NCBI RefSeq assembly: GCF_009789575.1
Contig: NZ_CP046908.1
Span: forward strand, 1,860,001 to 1,924,000
Length of the DNA: 64,000 nucleotides
Origin: Stappia indica
GTDB lineage: Bacteria > Pseudomonadota > Alphaproteobacteria > Rhizobiales > Stappiaceae
Direction of reading: 5' to 3'
Made by a program: the position numbers and the translations under genes. The notes beneath the pieces were generated by a model that saw only the letters and a program-made list of their open reading frames with translations, was not told the DNA's origin and made no database searches. Shown in pieces: positions 1 to 8,968 of the stretch (the first letter of the stretch is position 1; each line of letters begins with the position of its first letter).

Positions 1-1282
1 TGAACGGCATGTCGACGCTGTAGAACAGGCGCAGATAGCCGATGCCGAGCACGACGCCGGGAACCGCGAGCGCGGCCATGGCGATATAGTCCAGCCATTT
101 GCGCCCGATCAGCGTCGTGCGCGCCGCCAGATAGGCGATGGCCGTGCCCAGCAGCACGTCGATCAGCGCGGCGATGCCGGCATAGAGCAGCGTGTTCTTG
201 ATGAAGGGCCAGGCCTTGTTGACCGCCACCGCATAGTGCTCGGTGGTGAAGCCGTCCGGCAGCACCGAGAAGGACCACACCGTGCCGAGCGACAGCAGCA
301 GCAGGCCGATATGCGGCGCCAGCACGATGGCCAGCAGCGCCAGCACCACGAGATAGCAGCCGGCCGTTTCCAGCGCGCCGAGATCCCGCTTGGACAGCCC
401 CCCGCCGCCCTTCTGGGTGGTGGAATAGTCCTTGCCGCGCATCGCGCTGATCGACACCCACATGGCGAAGATCGAGCAGACGATAAGGATGACCGAGATC
501 ACGTAGCCCATCGGGTCGGAAATGCCGACCGAGGAGATGCGCAGGTAAGCCTGCGGCGCCAGCATGTTGTTGACGTTGAGCAGCAGGGGCGTGCCGAGGT
601 CGTCGAACACCTTGACGAAGACCAGCGAGGCGCCCGCGATGTAGCCCGGCATGGCCAGCGGCAGCACGATGCGGCGGAACAGCCGCATGCCGTGCGATCC
701 GAGCATCTGCGCAGATTCTTCCATCGACCGGTCGATGTTGCGAAGGCTCGCCGACAGGTTGATCAGGATGAAGGGGAAGTAGTGGATCGACTGGACGAGG
801 ATCACCCCGTTCAGCCCTTCCATGAAGGGCAGCGTGATGCCGAACCAGTCGCGCAGCAGCAGGTTGACGCTGCCGTTGGAGCCGAACAGCAGCTGCATCG
901 CCACCGCGCCGATGAAGGGCGGCATGATCAGCGGCACGAAGCCGAGCGTCTGGATCAGCACCGCGCCGCGGAAGTTGAAGCGCGAGGTGATGTAGGCGAG
1001 CGGCAGGGCGAAGACGGTGGCAAGGACCACCGACATCGCCGCCACGTAGAAGGAATTGTAGAAGGACTCGCGGAACAGCGCGCTCCGGAAGAAGTCCATG
1101 AAGTTGGCAAGCGTCAGCTGGCCGCTGCCGGGATCGGTGAAGGCGACATAGATCACCATCGCCACGGGCAGGATCAGGAAAGCGACAAGGAAGAGCAGGA
1201 TACCGAGCGCGGCCGTCAGCGGCCCCCAGGATATGCGCTGCCCGAAACTTGCACGCGAAGAGACGGTCGACAGCGCAGCCAT
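1..1282 (-). CDS. ABC transporter permease, FbpB/AfuB type (partial)
   Basis: Inner-membrane permease of a binding-protein-dependent importer of the two-domain FbpB type. The ATG at 1282 opens a frame of 427 codons that runs off the left edge, so the C-terminus is missing; full members are about 550 residues. The N-terminus carries a first membrane segment at about residues 20-45, then alternating hydrophobic segments. It lies 95 bases after the binding-protein gene on the same strand, so the two are probably one transcript serving one substrate. An ATPase gene would be expected beyond the edge. The family takes up iron(III), phosphonates or organic phosphates; the substrate here cannot be read from the permease. 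Confidence 0.85.
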   Translation of the reverse strand, partial: MAALSTVSSRASFGQRISWGPLTAALGILLFLVAFLILPVAMVIYVAFTDPGSGQLTLANFMDFFRSALFRESFYNSFYVAAMSVVLATVFALPLAYITSRFNFRGAVLIQTLGFVPLIMPPFIGAVAMQLLFGSNGSVNLLLRDWFGITLPFMEGLNGVILVQSIHYFPFILINLSASLRNIDRSMEESAQMLGSHGMRLFRRIVLPLAMPGYIAGASLVFVKVFDDLGTPLLLNVNNMLAPQAYLRISSVGISDPMGYVISVILIVCSIFAMWVSISAMRGKDYSTTQKGGGGLSKRDLGALETAGCYLVVLALLAIVLAPHIGLLLLSLGTVWSFSVLPDGFTTEHYAVAVNKAWPFIKNTLLYAGIAALIDVLLGTAIAYLAARTTLIGRKWLDYIAMAALAVPGVVLGIGYLRLFYSVDMPF

Positions 1283-1333
1283 GCGCGGTCCTCCTCATCA
1301 ACGGGCGGAATGTGCGGGACTTAAGGAACCGGG

Positions 1334-1362
1334 GCGGGCGATCCCGTGCCGGGACCGCCCGC
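1334..1362 (-). terminator. Intercistronic hairpin between binding protein and permease
   Basis: GCGGGCG and CGCCCGC arms (with an inner TCCC/GGGA extension across one mismatch) form a hairpin in the 95-base gap. There is no T-run. In such operons a hairpin after the binding-protein gene often protects its mRNA or reduces read-through to the permease; that role is inferred. Confidence 0.5.
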
Positions 1363-1377
1363 AGACACTTTGGGGCG

Positions 1378-2721
1378 TCAGTTCGCGGACTTCGCCTTCT
1401 CGGCGAGGTCCACCGCCTTCGCATAGTTCTCGACGATGCGGGCGTCCCACTCCTGCTCGACCTCGGCCTGGCGACCGCTGGACTTGTCGTCCTCGCTCTT
1501 GCGCTTGGTCGTGAAGATCGCGCCGAAGGCCGGGTCGTTCGCCGTCTCCAGGTCGACCGGGGTCCAGGCCACCAGGGCGCGCGCCTCGGCAATCAGGTCC
1601 TTGGCTGCCTGCGAGCCGCCCTCGCCCACTGCCGCTTCGGCCTCGTGGATGGCCTTCACGGCCGCGGCCAGCTCCTTGTGGCGATAGGTGATCATGCTGT
1701 CGAACAGCGCGTTGACCGCGTTGTAATGCGCCTTGGAGGCGTCGCTGTCGAAGCTGACGCTGGCCTTGATCGTGTCGCCGACGAACGGGTTCGGGAAGCC
1801 TTCAGGCGCGTTGGCATAGGCTTCCGGATTGACCGGCAGACGCATGATCTTCGGATCGAGCAGCAGCTCCTGGCCCTTTGCCGACAGCAGGAAGTCGACG
1901 AACTTCCGGGCATTGTCCCCGTTCGGCGCGTTGGTCACGACGCCGACATTGGCCGGCACCAGGGCGGTCACGTCCGGATAGACGAAATCGACCGGGAAGC
2001 CCGAAGAGCGCGAGGAGAAGCCGAAGAAATCGATCACCACGCCGAAGCCGAAGGAGCCGGTGTTGACGCCGTCCGGCACGCCGAAGGAGCGCTCGGTGAT
2101 GGTGTAGGAGTTGCCGCCGATCCACTTGATCTGCTCCCAGCCCTTCTCCCAGCCCTCGCCCTGCAGGATCGTCTCGATCGTCAGGTGCGTGGTGCCGGAG
2201 CGCGAGGGCGAGGAAATGCCGACATGGCCGAAATACTGCGCCTTGGTCAGGTCCGACCACTGCTTCGCCGGCTCGATGTCGTAGGACTGGGCATAGCGGG
2301 TGTTCCACATGATGCCGTAGCCCGACAGGGCGAAGCCCGTGTAGAAGCCGTCCGGATCGTTGATCGGATAGGCGCCGATCTTCGCCGGCAGGCCCTCGAC
2401 CGACGAGGTGTACTTGACCAGCAGGCCGTCGGCCTTCAGCACCTCGAACGCATCCGGGGCCGAGGCCCAGAAGATGTCGGCGGAATTGTTCGACGCGGTT
2501 TCCTTCAGGAACTTGACGCCCGAGCTGGTGCTCTTGTTGACCACCTCGACGGTGACGCCGGGATTGGCCTGCTCGAAGGCGTTCTTGTAGACGTCGGTGA
2601 CGTCGGCCGGATAGGACGTGACGATGGTCAGCTTGTCGCTGGCGAGCGCGAGCGTGGTCATGGACACGGACGCGAACAGAGCGGCCGCCCCCGCGGCTGC
2701 TTTCAGGGCAAAAGAGCTCAC
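1378..2721 (-). CDS. ABC transporter periplasmic substrate-binding protein (PgtC-related)
   Basis: Extracellular solute-binding protein of 447 residues, in the iron/phosphoglycerate (FbpA/PgtC-like) class. I chose the GTG at 2721 because GGGAGGAA lies six bases upstream; an in-frame ATG at 2736 has no such site. A signal peptide of about 27 residues ends at ALAS. The mature part begins with the typical IVTSYPADV strand. It shares the blocks ARSGTT-like (SRSGTT) and RSFGVPDG with the protein at 6375-7790, so the two are paralogues. It sits behind a sigma-54-like promoter and before the permease, which makes it the transport partner, whereas its paralogue is tied to the sensor kinase. Confidence 0.85.
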   Translation of the reverse strand: MSSFALKAAAGAAALFASVSMTTLALASDKLTIVTSYPADVTDVYKNAFEQANPGVTVEVVNKSTSSGVKFLKETASNNSADIFWASAPDAFEVLKADGLLVKYTSSVEGLPAKIGAYPINDPDGFYTGFALSGYGIMWNTRYAQSYDIEPAKQWSDLTKAQYFGHVGISSPSRSGTTHLTIETILQGEGWEKGWEQIKWIGGNSYTITERSFGVPDGVNTGSFGFGVVIDFFGFSSRSSGFPVDFVYPDVTALVPANVGVVTNAPNGDNARKFVDFLLSAKGQELLLDPKIMRLPVNPEAYANAPEGFPNPFVGDTIKASVSFDSDASKAHYNAVNALFDSMITYRHKELAAAVKAIHEAEAAVGEGGSQAAKDLIAEARALVAWTPVDLETANDPAFGAIFTTKRKSEDDKSSGRQAEVEQEWDARIVENYAKAVDLAEKAKSAN

Positions 2722-2771
2722 TTGTATTCCTCCCAATGGATCCGGCCTTGGCAGCCGGTGCCCTTTCCCCT

Positions 2772-2787
2772 CTCAAATGCCGTGCCA
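2772..2787 (-). promoter_or_regulatory. Probable sigma-54 (-24/-12) promoter for the binding protein and permease
   Basis: On the minus strand the sequence reads TGGCAC-N5-TTGA, close to the sigma-54 consensus TGGCAC-N5-TTGC (last base differs). It ends about 50 bases before the GTG of the binding-protein gene. The gene just upstream encodes a sigma-54-activating response regulator, which supports the reading. Confidence 0.6.
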
Positions 2788-2903
2788 GAACCGAAAAGCC
2801 GGTCGAGAAAAACAATAGATCAATTATTTCAATTAACTATGGAGAAGGCGCGCAGGCGGCGCCCGGCGCACCTGTTGCGGAAATGACTCAGGTCGCCGGT
2901 TCG

Positions 2904-2927
2904 GAGTGAGTCGAAATCGACTCACTC
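2904..2927. promoter_or_regulatory. Perfect 11-bp inverted repeat, candidate activator site
   Basis: Arms GAGTGAGTCGA and TCGACTCACTC are separated by AA. The repeat spans the stop codon of the response-regulator gene and lies about 120 bases upstream of the sigma-54-like promoter, a usual place for an enhancer-binding protein site. A further half site, TGACTCA, is at about 2884-2890. It could instead be a terminator for the regulator gene, although there is no T-run. Confidence 0.5.
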
Positions 2928-4277
2928 AGCGGTGCCGCGCTCGGGCAGTTCGATGCCGAGCTTTTCCATCCGGAGATAGAGCTTCTTGCGCGGGATGCCG
3001 AGCTGGCGGGCGGCTGCCGACAGGTTGCCGGACGAGGCCTCGATGGCCTCGCGGATCGCCGCTTCCTCGAAACTGTAGAGCCGCTCCGGCAGGCTTGCCG
3101 CCGCCCCGCTCCCACCTGACGGCTGGCGGGACCCCAGGCCCAGCGCCAGCCGTTCGGCCCGGTTGCGCAGCTCGCGCACATTGCCCCGCCAGCGCTCGCC
3201 GATCAGCCCGGCCATCACCGCCGGCGCGATTGCCGGACATTCGCGCTGGCGCGCGGCCGCCGCCTCGCCGGCGAAATGGCGGAAGAGAACGGGAATGTCC
3301 TCCGCCCGCTCGCGCAGGCTCGGGATGCGGATCTCCGCCATGTTGAGGCGGTAGAACAGGTCCTCGCGGAATGTGCCCGCGTCCGCCGCCTCGCGCAGGT
3401 CGACCTTGGTCGCCGCCACCACCTTGACGTCGATGGGCACCGGCTCGTTGCTGCCGACCCGCTCGATGGCCCGCTCCTGCAGCGCGCGCAGCAGCTGGGT
3501 CTGCAGGTGCAGCGGCATGCTCTCGATCTCGTCGAGGAACAGCGTACCGCCGGAGGCATGCTCGAACCGGCCGATGCGCCGCTTCACCGCGCCGGTGAAG
3601 GCGCCGGCCTCGTGGCCGAACAGCTCGCTGGCGATGAGGTTCTCCGGGAGCGCGCCGCAGTTGATCGCGACGAACTGGCCCTGCCCGCGCGGGCTGAAGC
3701 GGTGCAGGCACCGCGCCACCAGCTCCTTGCCGGTGCCCGTCTCGCCGTGGATCAGCGTGTCGACATCGGCCGCGGCCACCGCCAGCACCTCGTCGCGCAA
3801 GAGCGCCATCGCCCGCGAGATGCCGATCAGAACGCCGGAGATCTCGCGGTCCGCGTCCCGCTCGCCGCGCAGGCGCCGGTTGTCGAGTTCCAGCGCCCGC
3901 AGCCGCAACGCATTGGCGGCGAGCGCGATCAGGTAGTCGGGATCGGCCGGCTTTTCCAGGAAATCGAAGGCGCCCGAGCGCATCGCCTCCACGGCGCGCG
4001 GCACGTCGCCATGGCCGGTCACCAGGATGACGGGGATCGCCGGGTCGATGCCATGCACCCGCGCCATCAGCTCCAGCCCGTCCATCTCCGGCATGCGCAG
4101 GTCCGAGACGACGACGCCGGCAAACCGGCTGTCGAGCCCGGCAAGCGCCGCCAGCGGCTCGCCATGGGCCCGCACCGCGTAGCCCTCCAGCATCAGGGTC
4201 TCGCGCATGGCCTCCAGCACGGCCGGATCGTCGTCCACCAGCACGACCGTGCCGCCACTTGCCCTAGACCCCGCCAT
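2922..4277 (-). CDS. Sigma-54-dependent response regulator (NtrC/PgtA type)
   Basis: Activator of sigma-54 RNA polymerase, 451 residues. Receiver domain at residues 10-125 with acidic pocket VLVDDDP and phosphoacceptor Asp59 (SDLRMPEMDG). AAA+ domain with Walker A GETGTGKE at 178-185, GAFTGA at 225-230 (the loop that contacts sigma-54) and Walker B at about 243-252. A Fis-type helix-turn-helix closes the protein (ASSGNLSAAARQLGIPRKKL). The ATG at 4277 overlaps the end of the kinase gene by 14 bases, which implies translational coupling. Its likely target is the promoter at 2772-2787. An upstream in-frame extension exists but does not look like this family. Confidence 0.93.
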   Translation of the reverse strand: MAGSRASGGTVVLVDDDPAVLEAMRETLMLEGYAVRAHGEPLAALAGLDSRFAGVVVSDLRMPEMDGLELMARVHGIDPAIPVILVTGHGDVPRAVEAMRSGAFDFLEKPADPDYLIALAANALRLRALELDNRRLRGERDADREISGVLIGISRAMALLRDEVLAVAAADVDTLIHGETGTGKELVARCLHRFSPRGQGQFVAINCGALPENLIASELFGHEAGAFTGAVKRRIGRFEHASGGTLFLDEIESMPLHLQTQLLRALQERAIERVGSNEPVPIDVKVVAATKVDLREAADAGTFREDLFYRLNMAEIRIPSLRERAEDIPVLFRHFAGEAAAARQRECPAIAPAVMAGLIGERWRGNVRELRNRAERLALGLGSRQPSGGSGAAASLPERLYSFEEAAIREAIEASSGNLSAAARQLGIPRKKLYLRMEKLGIELPERGTAE

Positions 4278-6378
4278 GCGCCGCGCCTCGTGCCTCCTCG
4301 TCATCCGCCAGGTGCAATTCCAGGATGGCGCGCGTGCCGCCGCCCGTCGCAGGGGCAAGGCGCAGGCTGCCGTCGAAATCGCGGACGATGTTGTAGGTGA
4401 TCGACAGGCCGAGACCAAGCCCTCGTCCCGGCCCCTTGGTGGTGAAGAACGGGTCGAACACCTTGTCGAGCACATCTTCGGAGATGCCGCAGCCGTTGTC
4501 CGCGACCTCGATCACCGCCCTCTCTCCGGCCGCGCGCACGCAGACGGCGACCCGCGGCGCCTCGCAGTCCTCGACCGCGTCGACCGCATTGCCGATCAGG
4601 TTGATCAGCACCTGTTCCAGCCGGTTGGCATCGGCCCGCACCAGGGGGCCGCCGGTATCCTGCGGCAGGTCGAAGGCGATGCGCGCCGCGCCGGGCTGCA
4701 GGCGGAACAGCTCCGCTGCCCTGAGCGCGATGGGCACCGGATCGCAGCTCGCCGCCTCGCGGGTGCGCCGGCGGGCAAGCGTCTTGAGGTGGTTGGACGT
4801 ATCGGCCAGCCGCAGCACCAGGCCCGAGACCTGCTCCAGCTTCTCCCGCACCTTCTCGCTGTTGGCCTGGTCGAGATAGCGCCGGGCATTGTGCAGGTAG
4901 GAGCGCATGGCCGCGAGCGGCTGGTTGAACTCGTGGGCGATCCCTGCCGACAGCTGGCCGAGCGCGGCCATCTTGCCGGCCTGGACCAGCTCCTCCTGGG
5001 TTTCCAGCAGCTTGGCCTCCACCTGCCGGCGCTCGCCGATCTCGTGGGTGAGCCGCTCGTTGATCTCCACCAGTTCCAGCCGCCGCCGCCGGGCCAGCTG
5101 GCTGCGCCCCTGCAGCGTGCGCAGCGCATCGGCGAGCTGGCCCATCTCGTCCCGCCCGGTGACGTTGACCGGCGCGTCGAGCTGCCCTTCCGCAATGCTG
5201 CGCATGGATTTCAGCAGGCTGGACAGGCGCGGGATGAACTGCCGGCCGACCGTCAGCCAGCCGACGACCAGCGCCACCACGGCGAGCGAGCCGCCGAGGC
5301 CGAGCAGCAGCACCGTGCCGCGCCCCAGCGCATCGCGGGCCGAGGCCGCCGCCGCGACCGAACGCCGGCCGGCAGAGGCGACCGCCCCGCTGACCAGGCG
5401 CGACAGCCGGTCGAGCTTGTCGCCCGCCTCGTCGACGATCACCGCGCTTTCGCCCGCCAGCGCCGCCTCGCTGAGCTTCAGGTCGAACAGCTCGCCCCCC
5501 GGCGCGCCGAGCCTTGCGATATCCGCCAGCGCCTGGCGCAGGGTTACCGTGCTTGCCGCCTGCGCCAGCAGCGAGACCATGTCGCCGGTGCCGGCCACCG
5601 CCTCGCCGACGTCCTGGCGCAGCAGTTCGATCACGTCGCGGTCCTGCGCCTGGGCAACGCGAAGCAGCTTGCCGATCAACAGGTTCACATGGGCATGGGC
5701 GTCCCACAGCGTCTCGGCGAAACGCAGCTCGCCTTGCAGCAGCTCCGTGCGGGGCGCTGCCCCTTGCGCCGCCGGAGCCGCCCCCTCCAGCGCGTCGAGC
5801 GCAACGCGGATGTTGAAATCCGTATCGACGGTCAGCGGCTCGATCTCGCGCAAGGCCTCGTCATGCAGCCGGTTGAGGCGCACGACCAGCCCGTCGACCT
5901 GCTGGCGGATCTCCAGATGCCGGGCGACGTTCGCATCGATCCGGGCGATGTCGCCGGCGAGCGCCTGCGGCAGGTCGGCGGTCGCACCGGCGCTGCCGGG
6001 AAGATCGTCGTCGAGCGTCCGGCCGATGCGCTCCAGCAACTCGGCAAGGCTGCCGACGGCCGCCTCCAGCCGCGCACGGCTTTCCTGCCGTGTCTCCGTA
6101 CCGCGCGCGAAAACGAGGCGCGGCATGTCGGCGCGAATGCCGGTCGCCACCTCGGCGAAGCGCGAGATGTCCGCCTGCCGCCCGCTTTCGATGGCGACCA
6201 GATCGCTCACCGTCTCGCCATAGCTGGAAAAGACGTAGACCGACAGCGCCGCCGTGCCGATGCCGACCGTCGCGATGATCGCCAGCGCCGCGATGAGACG
6301 GAAGCCGATGAAGGAGTGCAGCCGCTCCCGCCGCGAGGAAACGCCGTCCTGCCCACCGTCCTGCATGGCCATCGTCAC
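4264..6378 (-). CDS. Sensor histidine kinase (PgtB-like)
   Basis: Membrane sensor kinase of 704 residues. First membrane segment at about 26-50, a periplasmic domain of about 300 residues rich in helices, second segment at 354-378, HAMP at about 380-430, a coiled coil, then HisKA with His482 in AGIAHEFNQPL and a HATPase domain with DNGCGISE and GRGLGLGLS. The start is GTG at 6378, overlapping the upstream stop as GTGA; ATG codons follow at 6372 and 6366. Partner of the response regulator downstream. In Salmonella the PgtB kinase works with periplasmic PgtC; the same pairing is present here, with the PgtC-like gene overlapping it. Confidence 0.92.
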   Translation of the reverse strand: MTMAMQDGGQDGVSSRRERLHSFIGFRLIAALAIIATVGIGTAALSVYVFSSYGETVSDLVAIESGRQADISRFAEVATGIRADMPRLVFARGTETRQESRARLEAAVGSLAELLERIGRTLDDDLPGSAGATADLPQALAGDIARIDANVARHLEIRQQVDGLVVRLNRLHDEALREIEPLTVDTDFNIRVALDALEGAAPAAQGAAPRTELLQGELRFAETLWDAHAHVNLLIGKLLRVAQAQDRDVIELLRQDVGEAVAGTGDMVSLLAQAASTVTLRQALADIARLGAPGGELFDLKLSEAALAGESAVIVDEAGDKLDRLSRLVSGAVASAGRRSVAAAASARDALGRGTVLLLGLGGSLAVVALVVGWLTVGRQFIPRLSSLLKSMRSIAEGQLDAPVNVTGRDEMGQLADALRTLQGRSQLARRRRLELVEINERLTHEIGERRQVEAKLLETQEELVQAGKMAALGQLSAGIAHEFNQPLAAMRSYLHNARRYLDQANSEKVREKLEQVSGLVLRLADTSNHLKTLARRRTREAASCDPVPIALRAAELFRLQPGAARIAFDLPQDTGGPLVRADANRLEQVLINLIGNAVDAVEDCEAPRVAVCVRAAGERAVIEVADNGCGISEDVLDKVFDPFFTTKGPGRGLGLGLSITYNIVRDFDGSLRLAPATGGGTRAILELHLADDEEARGAAHGGV

Positions 6379-7790
6379 CGGACTTCCGAAGGAACGACGA
6401 GGGCTGCCGCCATGCGTCGCTGGGCCTGCTCGACCAGCGCGCCGGCCTCGGCCAGCCGCTCGCGCGTCTCCCGGTGCCAGCTTTCCATCAGCCGCTCGCG
6501 AAAGGCGCGGTTTTCCAGCCGTTCCGGGCCACCGGGCGAGAACACCCGCACCAAGGCCGGATCATGCGCCATGAAGGCGCGCACGGGCACGCCGGTCGCC
6601 CGGCGATAGGCCCGGTCGAGCAGGGCGCGGGCCTGACGCGCCGCATCGCCCTCGCCCTGGCCCTCGCCCGGAACCATCGCCCCGACCTCCCGCCAGCGAC
6701 GCCAGAACCGCCGGTGCTCGTCGAGCTGATAGGTCACCAGCTGGTCGAACAGCGCCACCACGACGTCCCGCCGGGTGGAGGCGAGCAGATAGTCGAACCG
6801 CTCCTCGAAGGGCGTTGCCTGCCGCGCCTCGGCCAGCGGAATGCGCGCCACCTGCGGCTCGGCCAGCAGCGCCTGTCCCGCCTCCCCTTGCAGGAAGGCG
6901 GCGAAGCGGCGCGCGCCTTGCGCGTGACGGGCGGTACTGAGCGCGGCAACGCCGGCCGGCAGCATCACGTCCTCGGGCACGGCGAGAAAGGCCAGCGGCT
7001 CGCCATTGGTCTGCTGCGTGCGGGCAAGGAAGCCGACACCGATGCCGACCGGAAACCGGCCATGCGCCAACCCCTCCGGCACGCCGAAGGAGCGCGCCGT
7101 CACCGTCGCCAGGTTGCCGGCCAGCTGCTGCAGATAGGCCCAGCCCTCCTCCCAGCCGAGCGATTGCAGCACCAGCTCGACGAAAAGCAGCGTGGTGCCC
7201 GAGCGCGCCGGCGCCGACATGGCGACCATCCCGGCATAGTCCGGCGCCAGCAGCGAGGCGAGGCCGGTGGGCGCGGGCAGCCCCTTGGCGCGGAGGAGAT
7301 CCGGCCGCCACATGATGCCGAACTGCGAATAGGCGAAGGCATGCAGGCGCGGGGCGGACGGCGGCGCCGCGCCTCCCGCAGCACCGCCTGCAGGGACGGG
7401 CGGCGACAGCAGCCTCCCCCGCGCCAGCTCGGCAATGCCGATCGGCGAGCTCATCCACACCACATCGGCGCGCGGCAGGCGCTCGCTCGTCACATGCTCG
7501 ATGATCGCGTGGGTCGACTTGTGCAGGAAGCGCAGCTCCTCGCCCGGATGGACGCGCGAATAGGCGACTGCCACCGCCTGGGCGAACGGTTCGGGATAGG
7601 AGGTCAACACGATGATCGGCGGTGTGTCCGGACTGTCGCCGGGCGCGCCGGCATCCTGCGCGACGAGAGGGCTGGGCAGCAGAGCAAGGGCGAACACCGC
7701 CAGTCCGGCAACGAGTCCGGCGACGATCATCCACGGGCGGCCGCCCCCTCCTCCCGGGGCGGACCGGACTGCAAGACGTGAGAGTGTCAT
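6375..7790 (-). CDS. PgtC-like periplasmic binding protein linked to the kinase
   Basis: Solute-binding protein of 471 residues. ATG 7790 is chosen because AGGAAAG lies five bases upstream. The N-terminus has a long hydrophobic segment (residues 21-44) that could be a signal peptide or an anchor. Blocks IVLTSYPEPF, ARSGTT and RSFGVPEG match the transport binding protein at 1378-2721. The gene overlaps the kinase gene by four bases (GTGA), so it probably serves as the ligand-sensing arm of the two-component system rather than in transport. The actual ligand is unknown; phosphoglycerate is the known signal for the Salmonella relatives. Confidence 0.85.
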   Translation of the reverse strand: MTLSRLAVRSAPGGGGGRPWMIVAGLVAGLAVFALALLPSPLVAQDAGAPGDSPDTPPIIVLTSYPEPFAQAVAVAYSRVHPGEELRFLHKSTHAIIEHVTSERLPRADVVWMSSPIGIAELARGRLLSPPVPAGGAAGGAAPPSAPRLHAFAYSQFGIMWRPDLLRAKGLPAPTGLASLLAPDYAGMVAMSAPARSGTTLLFVELVLQSLGWEEGWAYLQQLAGNLATVTARSFGVPEGLAHGRFPVGIGVGFLARTQQTNGEPLAFLAVPEDVMLPAGVAALSTARHAQGARRFAAFLQGEAGQALLAEPQVARIPLAEARQATPFEERFDYLLASTRRDVVVALFDQLVTYQLDEHRRFWRRWREVGAMVPGEGQGEGDAARQARALLDRAYRRATGVPVRAFMAHDPALVRVFSPGGPERLENRAFRERLMESWHRETRERLAEAGALVEQAQRRMAAALVVPSEVR

Positions 7791-7982
7791 TGTCTTTCCT
7801 GTGCCCGGCCCGGCGCGCTGCTCCTCCGCAGCGTCCGCAAGACCGGTCACGGTGATCACGATTGCGGCATTTGGCCACAAGGAAGCCGGCTCTTCAAGGC
7901 GTGCGCCCGCGCTTCTGACATCGGAATTTCTGCGCAGGCTTGCCTTGACGGCCGGACCATGCCCCTATTTGCAGGCATGAAA

Positions 7983-7998
7983 TGTTCGATTTCGAACA
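7983..7998. promoter_or_regulatory. Candidate DeoR-family operator 1
   Basis: TGTTCGATTTCGAACA is a perfect 7-2-7 inverted repeat, 55 bases before the DeoR regulator start and between two divergent genes. A related site (13 of 16 bases) lies before the binding-protein gene at 8940-8955. Likely binding site for the regulator itself. Confidence 0.6.
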
Positions 7999-8053
7999 AA
8001 ACAGCGGAAGCTGAAGAGCTTCAAAGACCACGGGGCGGCAAGAGACACGGCGG

Positions 8054-8833
8054 ATGCGGACGGACGAAAACCCCAAGAAGAAGACCCTGCGTCAGCAGCA
8101 GGTCATGAGCTTCCTGGAGAAATCCGGCTATGCCTCGGTCGAGGAACTGACCCAGCGCTTCGCCGTCACCTCGCAGACGATCCGTCGCGACATCGGCGAA
8201 CTGGCGCAAACCGGCCGCGTTCGGCGCCACCACGGCGGCGTCGCGCTGGCGAGCCCCATCGACGCCCACACCTACCGCCAGCGGCGGGTCGAGCGCGCCA
8301 GCGCCAAGCGCCGCATCGCGCGGCGGGTTGCCGAACTGGTGCCGGACGGAGCCTCGGTCTTCCTCGACACCGGCTCGACCTGCGAGGCGGTTGCCGAGGC
8401 CCTGTGCGAGCGCACCGGACTGCGGGTCGTCACCTATGGCCTGCGCGCCGCGGTCACCCTGATCGACCGGACGGACTTCACCGTCGCCGTACCCGGCGGC
8501 TTCGTCCAGAACGTCGCCGGCAGCGTCAGGGGCGAGGACATCGCCGATTTCATTCGCCGGTTCCGCTTCGACGTGGCGATCATCGCCGTCAGCGGCATTG
8601 CCGAGGACGGCGGCATGGGCGACGACGACCAGAACGAAGTCTCCATCGTGCGCGCCGCCATCGGCCAGGCCCGCTCGACGCTGCTTGCCAGCGATTCCAG
8701 CAAGTTCTGCCGCACTGCCCTCGTGCATCTGGGGCCGGTGACCGAGGTTTCCGACCTCGTCACCGATGCGGCTCCCCAAGGTGCACTGCAGCAGATCCTT
8801 GCCTCATCTCAGGTCAGGCTGCACATTGCGTGA
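8054..8833 (+). CDS. DeoR/GlpR-family transcriptional regulator
   Basis: Repressor of 259 residues. N-terminal winged helix-turn-helix at about 12-65 (VMSFLEKSGYASVEELTQRFAVTSQTIRRDI split over the helices) followed by the RRHHGG motif, then the sugar-phosphate-binding DeoRC domain with the conserved LDTGST and VSGI blocks. It precedes an ABC importer on the same strand, with a 135-base gap that carries a second copy of its presumed operator, so it probably represses the importer and itself. Effectors of the family are usually phosphorylated metabolites. Confidence 0.92.
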   Translation: MRTDENPKKKTLRQQQVMSFLEKSGYASVEELTQRFAVTSQTIRRDIGELAQTGRVRRHHGGVALASPIDAHTYRQRRVERASAKRRIARRVAELVPDGASVFLDTGSTCEAVAEALCERTGLRVVTYGLRAAVTLIDRTDFTVAVPGGFVQNVAGSVRGEDIADFIRRFRFDVAIIAVSGIAEDGGMGDDDQNEVSIVRAAIGQARSTLLASDSSKFCRTALVHLGPVTEVSDLVTDAAPQGALQQILASSQVRLHIA

Positions 8834-8939
8834 CCGCACGTCGCCGGAAATCCGTTCGGCGGCTAAAAAATCTCGAAAGTTTCATTTAGACTGTTGTGAA
8901 GCCGCGCCATTTGCGCATTAAATGTCGCAAAAAGAAAAA

Positions 8940-8955
8940 TGTTGTCTTTCGAACA
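8940..8955. promoter_or_regulatory. Candidate DeoR-family operator 2
   Basis: TGTTGTCTTTCGAACA shares 13 of 16 bases with the palindrome at 7983-7998, with the right half fully conserved. It ends 13 bases before the ATG of the binding protein, where bound repressor would block transcription of the importer. Confidence 0.55.
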
Positions 8956-8968
8956 GAGGAGAACCGAG

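Noticed and set aside
236-1324. Long open frames opposite to real genes (here and under nearly every gene in the window)
   Set aside because: High GC gives few stops on the other strand. Their translations are Arg/Ala/Gly-rich without family motifs, while the opposite strand shows clear domains, membrane segments and ribosome sites.
2904-2927. Plain terminator of the response-regulator gene
   Set aside because: No T-run on either side and good position for an activator site; left open as the weaker reading.
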